A stretch of 5,994 nt of DNA from Acidimicrobiia bacterium (GTDB lineage: Bacteria; Actinomycetota; Acidimicrobiia; Spongiisociales; UBA5794), in assembly GCA_030618675.1 (NCBI GenBank), contig JAUXCV010000108.1, positions 1 to 5,994 on the forward strand, in the 5' to 3' direction. Position numbers and translations under genes: made by a program. Shown one piece after another: positions 1 through 4,579 of this stretch. The notes beneath the pieces were generated by a model, which saw only the letters and a list, made by a program, of their open reading frames with translations, was not told the DNA's origin and made no database searches. Numbering within the stretch: the stretch's first letter is position 1; the number at the start of each line of letters is the position of its first letter.

Positions 1-623
1 GAGCATTCGATGTGCCACCCGGGACGACCAGCGCCCCAGGGCGCCTCCCACGACGGCTCCCCCGGTTTGGCCGCCTTCCACAGGGCGAAGTCGAGCGGAT
101 CCTGCTTGCGATCGTCGGGGTCGACCCGTGCCCCGGATCGGAGATCGTTCGGATCGTGGCGAGAGAGCCTGCCGTACTCCGGATAGGACCTGACCGAGAA
201 ATAGACATCCCCGTCGACCGCGTAGGCGTGACCCGTCTCGAGAAGCTGTGCGATCAGTTCCAGCATCTCGTCGATGTGATGCGTGGCCCACGGCTCGATG
301 GTGGGTTCTTTGACGCCGAGTCTCCGGTGCGCCTCATCGAATGCGGCGTATGCGCGTTCAACGATGGCGTCTGTCGTCACCCCTTCGTCGATCGCCGCAT
401 TGATGATCTTGTCATCGACATCCGTGACGTTGCGAACGTAGGTGACCTCATACCCGAGCCACTCGAGATACCGACGGATGACGTCGAACGCGACGGCGGA
501 GCGACCGTGCCCGAGATGAGGAGCCGACTGCACGGTTGCGCCACAGACGTACATCCCGATCTTGCCTTCATCGCGCGGCCGGAGTTCGACGATATCCCGC
601 TCAAGCGTGTTGTAGAGCCTCAT
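1..623 (-). CDS. cysS: Cysteinyl-tRNA synthetase, N-terminal part (truncated by window edge)
   Basis: This is the first 207 codons of a class I aminoacyl-tRNA synthetase that activates cysteine with ATP and charges tRNA-Cys in the cytosol. Seen in sequence: the start MRLYNTLERD, then GMYVCGATVQ (first zinc cysteine near residue 27), the HLGH form of the class I HIGH signature, YVRNVTDVDDKI, the conserved ATHHI block, the DPLDFALWK block, and GAGRPGWHIEC ending at the second zinc cysteine at the window edge. The KMSKS half and the anticodon-binding domain lie outside. CGATVQ resembles actinobacterial CysS. The related mycothiol ligase MshC usually reads CGITPYD at this place, so CysS is preferred. 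The ATG at 623 has no Shine-Dalgarno, but a TANNNT box lies 8 nt upstream. The gene is co-oriented with ispF but separated from it by a phosphodiesterase gene on the other strand. Confidence 0.96.
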   Translation of the reverse strand, partial: MRLYNTLERDIVELRPRDEGKIGMYVCGATVQSAPHLGHGRSAVAFDVIRRYLEWLGYEVTYVRNVTDVDDKIINAAIDEGVTTDAIVERAYAAFDEAHRRLGVKEPTIEPWATHHIDEMLELIAQLLETGHAYAVDGDVYFSVRSYPEYGRLSRHDPNDLRSGARVDPDDRKQDPLDFALWKAAKPGEPSWEAPWGAGRPGWHIEC

Positions 624-631
624 GGGTGCGA

Positions 632-637
632 ATGGTA
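632..637 (-). promoter_or_regulatory. Candidate -10 element for leaderless cysS mRNA
   Basis: On the minus strand the hexamer TACCAT (TANNNT) ends 8 nt before the cysS ATG, so transcription would begin at or next to the start codon. No purine-rich ribosome binding site precedes the ATG, which fits a leaderless message, common in Actinobacteria. No convincing -35 hexamer is visible. The 9-mer TACCATTCG is also found before ispD. This is inferred from pattern only. Confidence 0.45.
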
Positions 638-681
638 ATGGGAGAAGCGCGTGTGGATCTGTGAGCCGACATCTGAGAGCG

Positions 682-773
682 GACAGCAGACAGATGACAG
701 CCAACAGCCAGAAGCCGAAATCCATGAGCGCGACATCGGTGGCCTTGCTGTTGGCTGTCATCTGTTTGCTGTC
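682..773. repeat. 26-bp inverted repeat with 40-nt loop (hairpin element)
   Basis: The arms at 682-707 and 748-773 are reverse complements over 26 positions except 689/766, which is a G.U wobble in plus-strand RNA. The match extends imperfectly outward to 675-707 against 748-780. The arms are built of heptads: GACAGCA, GACAGAT, GACAGCC, AACAGCC on the left, complementary to the first heptads of the CTGTC tract on the right. The 40-nt loop at 708-747 has no coding or tandem structure I recognise. There is no T-run after the stem, so it is not a standard terminator. It lies between the divergent cysS and phosphodiesterase genes and could be a dispersed genomic repeat or a regulatory structure. 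Confidence 0.85.
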
Positions 774-808
774 CCCTGTCTCCTGTCACCTGTCACCTGT
801 CCCCTGTC
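746..808 (+). repeat. Tandem heptad repeat, nine copies of NNCTGT(C/T)
   Basis: Reading in steps of seven from 746 gives TGCTGTT, GGCTGTC, ATCTGTT, TGCTGTC, CCCTGTC, TCCTGTC, ACCTGTC, ACCTGTC, CCCTGTC. CTGT is kept at the same position in all nine copies. The last five copies (774-808) are nearly uniform, and the first four form the right arm of the inverted repeat. The tract ends 11 bp before the candidate -10 box of the downstream phosphodiesterase gene, so any -35 contact would fall inside it. Heptamer tandem repeats are known in several bacterial groups. I cannot assign this one to a named family. Confidence 0.85.
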
Positions 809-819
809 CCCTTCCTCCC

Positions 820-825
820 TAACAT
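820..825 (+). promoter_or_regulatory. Candidate -10 element for leaderless phosphodiesterase mRNA
   Basis: TAACAT fits TANNNT and ends exactly 6 nt before the ATG at 832, placing the expected transcription start on the A of the start codon. The upstream stretch is pyrimidine-rich and contains no Shine-Dalgarno. An earlier ATG at 824 is in another frame and does not lead into the phosphodiesterase. The -35 region would overlap the final heptads of the tandem repeat. Inferred from pattern only. Confidence 0.45.
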
Positions 826-831
826 GACCCC

Positions 832-1536
832 ATGCTCATCTACGGACATCGCGGGGCTTCGGTGAACGTTCGACCCAATACCGTCGAGGCGTACGCCTTT
901 GCTGTTGGACAGGGCGCCGACGGTGTCGAACTCGACGTTCGTAGAAGCCGGGACGGCGCCTTGGTGATCTCCCATGATGACCGCCCTGCACCCGACGCGA
1001 CACCGTTCATCGAGCTTGATCTCCGCGAGATCAAAGCAACGACTCCCCGGGTCCCGACCCTCGACGAGGCTTGGGATGCGCTCGGTCCAACCGCTCTCCT
1101 CAATATCGAGATCAAGAACTTCTATGGACAGGCCGACTACGACGTCACGCACCGCACCGCCGTTGCAGTGGTCCGGTGGATCGCCGATCACGACAGCGGC
1201 GATCGCATCCTCGTGTCCTCGTTCAACACCCGAACACTCGACGCCGTGAAGGACCTCGACCCGGCGATCCGTACCGGACTGCTCGCCAAGCCGTGGTTCG
1301 ATCCGATCGTCGTACTCCACCAGGCGCGTGATAGAGGGCACGTTTCCGCGAATCTCTCTCTGGCACGAACCCTGAGCGAGGCCGAGAGGATCGTCGATTC
1401 CGCTGAAGGTCTCCCCGTGCTTGTGTGGACGGTGAACGACCCTGCCCACACCGTCACCTTGGCCAACGCGGGAATCGCCGGTGTCTTCACGGATGATCCC
1501 GGGTTGATGGTGAAAGCACTCAGCGATAGAGAGTGA
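832..1536 (+). CDS. Glycerophosphodiester phosphodiesterase (GDPD family)
   Basis: This 234-residue protein should hydrolyse glycerophosphodiesters from phospholipid turnover to sn-glycerol 3-phosphate and an alcohol. Seen in sequence: HRGAS at residues 6-10 with the catalytic histidine H6, RPNTVEAY (the family's PENT region, with Pro before Asn), GADGVELDVRRSRDG with the metal ligands E33 and D35, SHDD with the second histidine H48, LNIEIKN with E93 and K95, and near the C-terminus VLVWTVNDP and AGIAGVFTDDP. Length is normal for the small cytosolic class (UgpQ/GlpQ-like). No signal peptide or membrane segment is seen, so it probably acts in the cytoplasm. The gene is opposite to all its neighbours, divergent from cysS and overlapping the end of ispF by 17 bp. 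The substrate cannot be named from sequence. Confidence 0.93.
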   Translation: MLIYGHRGASVNVRPNTVEAYAFAVGQGADGVELDVRRSRDGALVISHDDRPAPDATPFIELDLREIKATTPRVPTLDEAWDALGPTALLNIEIKNFYGQADYDVTHRTAVAVVRWIADHDSGDRILVSSFNTRTLDAVKDLDPAIRTGLLAKPWFDPIVVLHQARDRGHVSANLSLARTLSEAERIVDSAEGLPVLVWTVNDPAHTVTLANAGIAGVFTDDPGLMVKALSDRE

Positions 1537-2005
1537 CCGCAGCGGCGACGGCAATGCCTTCGTCCTTGCCGATCGAACCCATCCCATCCGTGGTTGTGGC
1601 CTTGATCGAAACGAACGATCGATCGATTCGCATGATCGCCGCCAACTGATCACGCATCTCTTCGCGGTAGGGTCCGATCCGTACCGACTCAGCGACGACG
1701 GTCACATCGACGTTCCCCGCAAGGTACGCCCGGTCTTCGATCAGCCGAACCACCCTTGCGAGCAACTCCATCGAGTCGGTGCCTTCCATCTCCGGATCAG
1801 AGGACGGGAAATGCGCACCGAGGTCACCGAGAGCGAGTGCTCCCAGGAGTGCATCTGCCACCGCATGAGCGACCACGTCTCCATCGCTCGTTGCTTCGAT
1901 GCCTCGTGTTGTGTCCACAACGACGCCGGCAAGCACGATCGGACCGCTGCCACCGAAACGGTGGGCATCGAACCCCCAGCCAATCCGCACGCGAGCGTCA
2001 ACCAT
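1520..2005 (-). CDS. ispF: 2-C-methyl-D-erythritol 2,4-cyclodiphosphate synthase
   Basis: IspF converts CDP-methylerythritol 2-phosphate to the cyclodiphosphate with release of CMP in the MEP pathway to isopentenyl diphosphate. The 161-residue length is normal for this homotrimeric enzyme. Seen in sequence: GWGFDAHRF with metal ligands D13 and H15, SDGDVVAHAVADALLGA with the third ligand H47, GDLGAHFPSSDP, NVDVTVV, and KATTTDGMGSIGKDEGIA near the C-terminus for nucleotide and substrate contacts. The usual PK pair after the NVD strand reads VR here. The start ATG lies inside the last codons of ispD (8-nt overlap, ATGGTTGA), which suggests translational coupling. A TANNNT box (TACGCT) lies 9 nt upstream inside ispD, a weaker promoter candidate. 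The 3' end overlaps the convergent phosphodiesterase gene. Confidence 0.96.
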   Translation of the reverse strand: MVDARVRIGWGFDAHRFGGSGPIVLAGVVVDTTRGIEATSDGDVVAHAVADALLGALALGDLGAHFPSSDPEMEGTDSMELLARVVRLIEDRAYLAGNVDVTVVAESVRIGPYREEMRDQLAAIMRIDRSFVSIKATTTDGMGSIGKDEGIAVAAAVTLYR

Positions 2006-2630
2006 GATGTCCAGAGCGTAACGCCTCCGCCAGCACCAGATCCTCCGGATAGGTCACCTTCAGATTCGCGTGATCCCCATCGACGATCGCGATCGTACCG
2101 CCGATCGCCTCGACCATCGAGGCATCATCCGTGGCATCGGCGGCGACTTGCGCATGAGCAGATCGCAACGTCTCCAGATCGAATCCCTGCGGAGTCTGAA
2201 CGGCTACGAGATCGGAGCGATCCACGGTCTCCAGCACGATGTCTCCTGAGATCCGCTTGAGCGTATCGCGCACGGGGACCGCCGGAACGACACCTGCGAC
2301 ATCACCGATCAGCAGACGGTCGATCACCGACCGGACAAGATCCGCGGTGATCAGGGGTCTTGCCGCATCGTGGATGAGTACGAATCCGGTATGGTCGGTG
2401 ATCGCTGCCAGCCCTGAGGCAACGGAGTCGCGTCGTCGATCACCACCGGGTACCGCACCGTCGAGATCTCCGACGATGATGAGATGGTCGACGCCGCCGT
2501 CGAGCAGAACGCGTTCACTCCTCTGCCAGATCGGGACTCCGCCGAGTTCGATATCGTGCTTCTGGCGACCGAACCGGGTTCCGCGCCCTGCGGCCAGCAG
2601 GATTCCCCAGATCGGCGTGATCTCGTCCAT
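1998..2630 (-). CDS. ispD: 2-C-methyl-D-erythritol 4-phosphate cytidylyltransferase
   Basis: IspD joins CTP and methylerythritol 4-phosphate to give CDP-methylerythritol, the step feeding the substrate route of IspF. Seen in sequence: the nucleotide-binding loop LLAAGRGTRFGRQK (residues 11-24, with R19 and K24), GGDRRRDSVASGL (62-74), HDAARP (87-92), VRDTLK (120-125), R138 in the ETVDRS turn, QTPQGF (145-150), TDDASMVE (167-174) and NLKVTYPED (189-197). At 210 residues it is shorter than the E. coli enzyme (236). Most of the loss is between VGDLDGAV and GGDRRRDS, where a helix is normally found. All catalytic motifs remain. The gene starts 31 nt after the carD stop and overlaps ispF. The ATG has no clear Shine-Dalgarno and a TANNNT box 7 nt upstream, so it may have its own start besides read-through from carD. 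Confidence 0.96.
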   Translation of the reverse strand: MDEITPIWGILLAAGRGTRFGRQKHDIELGGVPIWQRSERVLLDGGVDHLIIVGDLDGAVPGGDRRRDSVASGLAAITDHTGFVLIHDAARPLITADLVRSVIDRLLIGDVAGVVPAVPVRDTLKRISGDIVLETVDRSDLVAVQTPQGFDLETLRSAHAQVAADATDDASMVEAIGGTIAIVDGDHANLKVTYPEDLVLAEALRSGHHG

Positions 2631-2637
2631 GATCCGA

Positions 2638-2643
2638 ATGGTA
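2638..2643 (-). promoter_or_regulatory. Candidate -10 element for leaderless ispD mRNA
   Basis: In the 31-bp carD-ispD gap the minus strand reads TACCATTCGGATC immediately before the ATG. TACCAT fits TANNNT and ends 7 nt before the start codon. The first nine bases are identical to the sequence before cysS. No Shine-Dalgarno is seen. A -35 contact would lie at the end of carD. Inferred from pattern. Confidence 0.4.
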
Positions 2644-2661
2644 TCCGGTTGCCGTCCGACG

Positions 2662-3441
2662 TCAGGCCTCTTCGGGTGGCTCGACCTTTGGAAGCGCCCG
2701 CTCCAGGCGCTTCGTCGCCTCCTCTTCGGAGATGTCGAGCGAGAATTGAAGTTCGCTGATGATGATCAAGCGGGCTTTGGCCAGCATCCGCTTGAGCGCC
2801 GGCGAGATTCCCTTGATCTTCTGGGCGTAGTCGAGATCGCGGATGACCTCAGCAACCTGGAAGATGTCACCGCTGTTGATCTTCTCGGTGAGGACCTTGT
2901 ACCAGCGACTCCAGTTGGATCCCGCTTCCTGCGGCTCACCGCGGAGCGTCTGGAAGACCTGGCGAGACTTCGACTTCGAGATCACAGGACGAACGCCACG
3001 TTCCATGGCCGATGCCGCAGGGACTCTGACGATGAGTTGATCTGTTGCGATTTCGAGCACGTAGAAGTCCTGCTTCTCGTCCTTGAAGGTGTGTTTCTCC
3101 GTGCGGACGATGGTCGCGGCACCGTGGTGCGGGTAGACAACCTTGTCACCAACGGAGAACGGGTTGGGTTTCAGTTTCGGTCTCCGAGCGACCGGCGCGT
3201 CAGGGGCGCTCTTCGCCGCCGTCTTCTTCGCAGGAGCCTTCTTCGCCGCCGTCTTCTTCACGGGGGCCTTCTTCGCAGGAGCCTTCTTCACCGCCGTCTT
3301 CTTGACCGGGGCCTTCTTCGCAGGAGCCTTCTTCACCGCCGTCTTCTTCACGGGGGCCTTCTTCGCAGGAGCCTTCTTCACCGCCGTCTTCTTCACGGGG
3401 GCCTTCTTGGTCGTCTTCGCGGCAGTCTTCTTCGTCGCCAA
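2662..3441 (-). CDS. carD: CarD-family RNA polymerase-binding regulator with basic repetitive N-terminal tail
   Basis: CarD binds the RNA polymerase beta subunit and stabilises open promoter complexes, often at rRNA and housekeeping promoters. Residues 93-259 align with ordinary CarD: FSVGDKVVYPHHGAA begins the Tudor-like polymerase-interacting domain, followed by DQLIVRVPA, then SNWSRWYK with W177 matching the bubble-edge tryptophan of M. tuberculosis CarD (W85), then the helical DNA-binding domain with EVIRDL and RMLAKARLIIISELQ. Residues 1-92 are an added Lys/Ala/Pro tail containing four copies of a 15-residue repeat, like a histone H1 C-terminal tail. The start is TTG. An in-frame TGA lies two codons before it, and the next in-frame starts are GTG codons inside the tail. 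An AGGGTGA ribosome site supports the TTG. carD follows disA after 64 nt and precedes ispD by 31 nt. Confidence 0.95.
   Translation of the reverse strand: MATKKTAAKTTKKAPVKKTAVKKAPAKKAPVKKTAVKKAPAKKAPVKKTAVKKAPAKKAPVKKTAAKKAPAKKTAAKSAPDAPVARRPKLKPNPFSVGDKVVYPHHGAATIVRTEKHTFKDEKQDFYVLEIATDQLIVRVPAASAMERGVRPVISKSKSRQVFQTLRGEPQEAGSNWSRWYKVLTEKINSGDIFQVAEVIRDLDYAQKIKGISPALKRMLAKARLIIISELQFSLDISEEEATKRLERALPKVEPPEEA
3229..3408 (-). repeat. 45-bp tandem repeat, four copies, inside carD
   Basis: Four consecutive 45-bp units lie at 3364-3408, 3319-3363, 3274-3318 and 3229-3273. Each encodes KKAPVKKTAVKKAPA, and the last copy has Ala for one Val. The first two units are identical in DNA. The third differs at two positions (3304 and 3307), both synonymous. 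The fourth differs at one position (3245), giving the Val to Ala change. Such identity points to recent expansion by slippage or unequal recombination. Since 45 is a multiple of three, copy-number change would lengthen or shorten the tail without a frameshift. Confidence 0.95.
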
Positions 3442-3444
3442 AAG

Positions 3445-3451
3445 TCACCCT
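3445..3451 (-). promoter_or_regulatory. Ribosome binding site of carD
   Basis: The minus strand reads AGGGTGA three nt before the TTG start. GGTGA is complementary to the 16S rRNA 3' end and in a usable register. It is the clearest Shine-Dalgarno in the window and decides in favour of TTG at 3441, since no ATG occurs in this frame before the CarD domain. Its last three bases are the in-frame TGA that closes the frame upstream. Confidence 0.5.
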
Positions 3452-3468
3452 GGGGTCGCTGAAGAGCG

Positions 3469-3474
3469 AGTGTA
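3469..3474 (-). promoter_or_regulatory. Candidate -10 element for carD
   Basis: TACACT (TANNNT) lies on the minus strand in the 64-bp disA-carD gap, 27 nt upstream of the TTG. A start about 7 nt downstream would give a leader of about 20 nt carrying the AGGGTGA ribosome site. No good -35 is seen. An 8-bp direct repeat overlaps the box. No intrinsic terminator for disA is visible in the gap, so read-through from disA remains possible. Confidence 0.35.
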
Positions 3475-3497
3475 CCGGCCGCCCCGGCAGTACCGGC
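3472..3497. repeat. 8-bp direct repeat GTACCGGC in the disA-carD gap
   Basis: GTACCGGC occurs at 3472-3479 and 3490-3497, an 18-bp start-to-start spacing, close to but not exactly two helical turns. It overlaps the candidate carD -10 box. It may be an operator for a regulator of carD or simply a chance repeat in GC-rich sequence. Confidence 0.4.
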
Positions 3498-3505
3498 TAG
3501 TGGGA

Positions 3506-4567
3506 TCAGTCCTCGAGGTGTTGCGTGAGGATGCCGTTCCCCTGATCCAGATAAGCTCGAATCCTCGAAGCACGCTTCGGTCCGACCCCGTCGATCGCGT
3601 CCAGTTCCTCCGTCGTAGCGGCACGCAGTCGCTGGAATGTTCCAAATCGCTTCTGAATCCGATTTCGCACCGAGTCGGGAATCCGCGGAACCGCTGCCAG
3701 AGCCCGGACACCCCGCGGGCTCACCTCTAGATCAAGAGGAACAAGCCCGAGCACGTCGCCGACCTTCGCAGTGTGATAGAGATCCTCCGTCGATATCTCG
3801 CTGAGCCTGGCGACCACCGACGATCCCCGACGCGGTTTGCGAGGTTGATAGTCCGCGTTCACGAGATCGACCAACCCGGGAACTCCCTCCGAAACATCGG
3901 TCGCTTGCAGGCGCACAAGTGGGGCTTCGTCCCCCAACTCAACTGCTATGAGTTCCAGTTGCTCCACGTGCCGGAGAACCAGCGCCGCTCGCTGGATGAC
4001 CTTGACGGCGTCCCGCATGGTCACGATGTCGTCGATCTCGTAGAGCGAAAGGCGTTCCACCGCGTCGTCCAATCGGCCGCGCAGCCGCTCAAGCGACTGG
4101 AGTCGCTGGTTGGCCTCAGCGAAGAGCGCCGTCGGAGGCTGGAGGGTGAACCGCTGCTCGCCGACGTAGAGAACGGCGAGATCTCGGCCCTCTTCGCTCA
4201 CCGCGAGGACCGGCAGGCCGGTCTGCGAGGCCAGCCGATCGGCGGTTCGAAATCGCGTCCCCGTCTCGTCCGTCGGGATCCTTGGATCGGGGATGAAGTG
4301 TACGTTCGCCCGGGTAATCGTCTTCGACGAGTTGTCGATCACGATCCCGCCATCCATCTTGGCAAGTTCTGCAATTCGCTGTGCGGTCAGCGGCACGTCG
4401 ACGAATCGGAATCCGCCGGTACACAAGTCGTCGATATCCGAACTCGACCCGAGCACCATCAGCATCCCGGACCCCTGCTGAAAGACCAACTCCGCGGCAT
4501 CCCTCAGCGTCGTGCCGGGGGCGAACCGACGAAGCACATCGAGCGGTGGTGGCGCTTTCGGTGTCAT
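3506..4567 (-). CDS. disA: DNA integrity scanning protein DisA, diadenylate cyclase (variant active site)
   Basis: DisA makes the second messenger c-di-AMP from two ATP and scans DNA for branched structures. The family is an octamer with an N-terminal DAC domain, a helical spine and a C-terminal helix-hairpin-helix domain. Here: DAC domain about residues 10-145 with GSGMLMVLG, CTGGFRF, LAKMDGGIVID, RANVHFIPDP, TDETGTRFRTADR and QTGLPVLAVS; spine about 150-280; tandem HhH at the end with IDGVGPKRASRIR (325-337). Length (353) is normal. Two signature motifs deviate: residues 72-74 are DGG (usual DGA) and 105-107 are RFR (usual RHR), both confirmed in the codons (GAT GGC GGG; CGA TTT CGA). Activity may therefore be altered. 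The gene starts 12 nt after radA. The RadA-DisA pair is a known functional couple in mycobacteria, where RadA restrains DisA. A TANNNT box (TAGCCT) lies 9 nt before the ATG, overlapping the radA stop. Confidence 0.95.
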   Translation of the reverse strand: MTPKAPPPLDVLRRFAPGTTLRDAAELVFQQGSGMLMVLGSSSDIDDLCTGGFRFVDVPLTAQRIAELAKMDGGIVIDNSSKTITRANVHFIPDPRIPTDETGTRFRTADRLASQTGLPVLAVSEEGRDLAVLYVGEQRFTLQPPTALFAEANQRLQSLERLRGRLDDAVERLSLYEIDDIVTMRDAVKVIQRAALVLRHVEQLELIAVELGDEAPLVRLQATDVSEGVPGLVDLVNADYQPRKPRRGSSVVARLSEISTEDLYHTAKVGDVLGLVPLDLEVSPRGVRALAAVPRIPDSVRNRIQKRFGTFQRLRAATTEELDAIDGVGPKRASRIRAYLDQGNGILTQHLED

Positions 4568-4579
4568 CCAGGATGCAGG

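Noticed and set aside
1..623. MshC (mycothiol cysteine ligase) instead of CysS
   Set aside because: The motif around the first zinc cysteine, CGATVQ, and the general alignment with CysS through GAGRPGWHIEC favour CysS; MshC normally has CGITPYD.
12..638. 208-codon plus-strand frame at the left edge
   Set aside because: It is antisense to the clear CysS reading, which holds the zinc and HLGH motifs.
682..808. CRISPR-like array
   Set aside because: Units are contiguous heptads without unique spacers, so it is a simple tandem and inverted repeat.
748..812. Intrinsic terminator formed by the 26-bp stem
   Set aside because: No T-run follows the stem on either strand, and both flanking genes point away from it, so there is no transcript for it to end.
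601..822. Small open frames on both strands through the heptad repeat region
   Set aside because: Their products are only translations of the GACAG/CTGTC repeats and overlap the cysS start; no ribosome site or family resemblance.
793..1653. Long 286-codon open frame on the minus strand opposite the phosphodiesterase
   Set aside because: It resembles no family I know, spans three unrelated elements (repeat, phosphodiesterase, end of ispF) and lies antisense to a gene with full catalytic motifs. GC-rich coding DNA commonly leaves such open antisense frames.
3200..3448. Minus-strand frame with an acidic EEGPREEDGG repeat starting at a GTG just before carD
   Set aside because: It is the same 45-bp repeat in another frame; a repeat length divisible by three keeps every frame open. 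It has no conserved domain.
2239..3462. 407-codon open frame on the plus strand across ispD and carD
   Set aside because: Its product is Arg/Ser-rich without recognisable domains, and it crosses two well-supported minus-strand genes. Its C-terminal RRSLLHRRLL repeats are simply the carD 45-bp repeat read backwards.
3449..3505. Terminator between disA and carD
   Set aside because: Only very short GC stems can be formed and no T-run follows, so it is not supportable.
3143..3730. Plus-strand frame with a hydrophobic FFAGAFFTAVF repeat that looks like a membrane protein
   Set aside because: It is the complement of the Lys/Ala codons of the CarD tail (AAG read as CTT/TTC). The CarD reading continues into a conserved domain, whereas this one does not.
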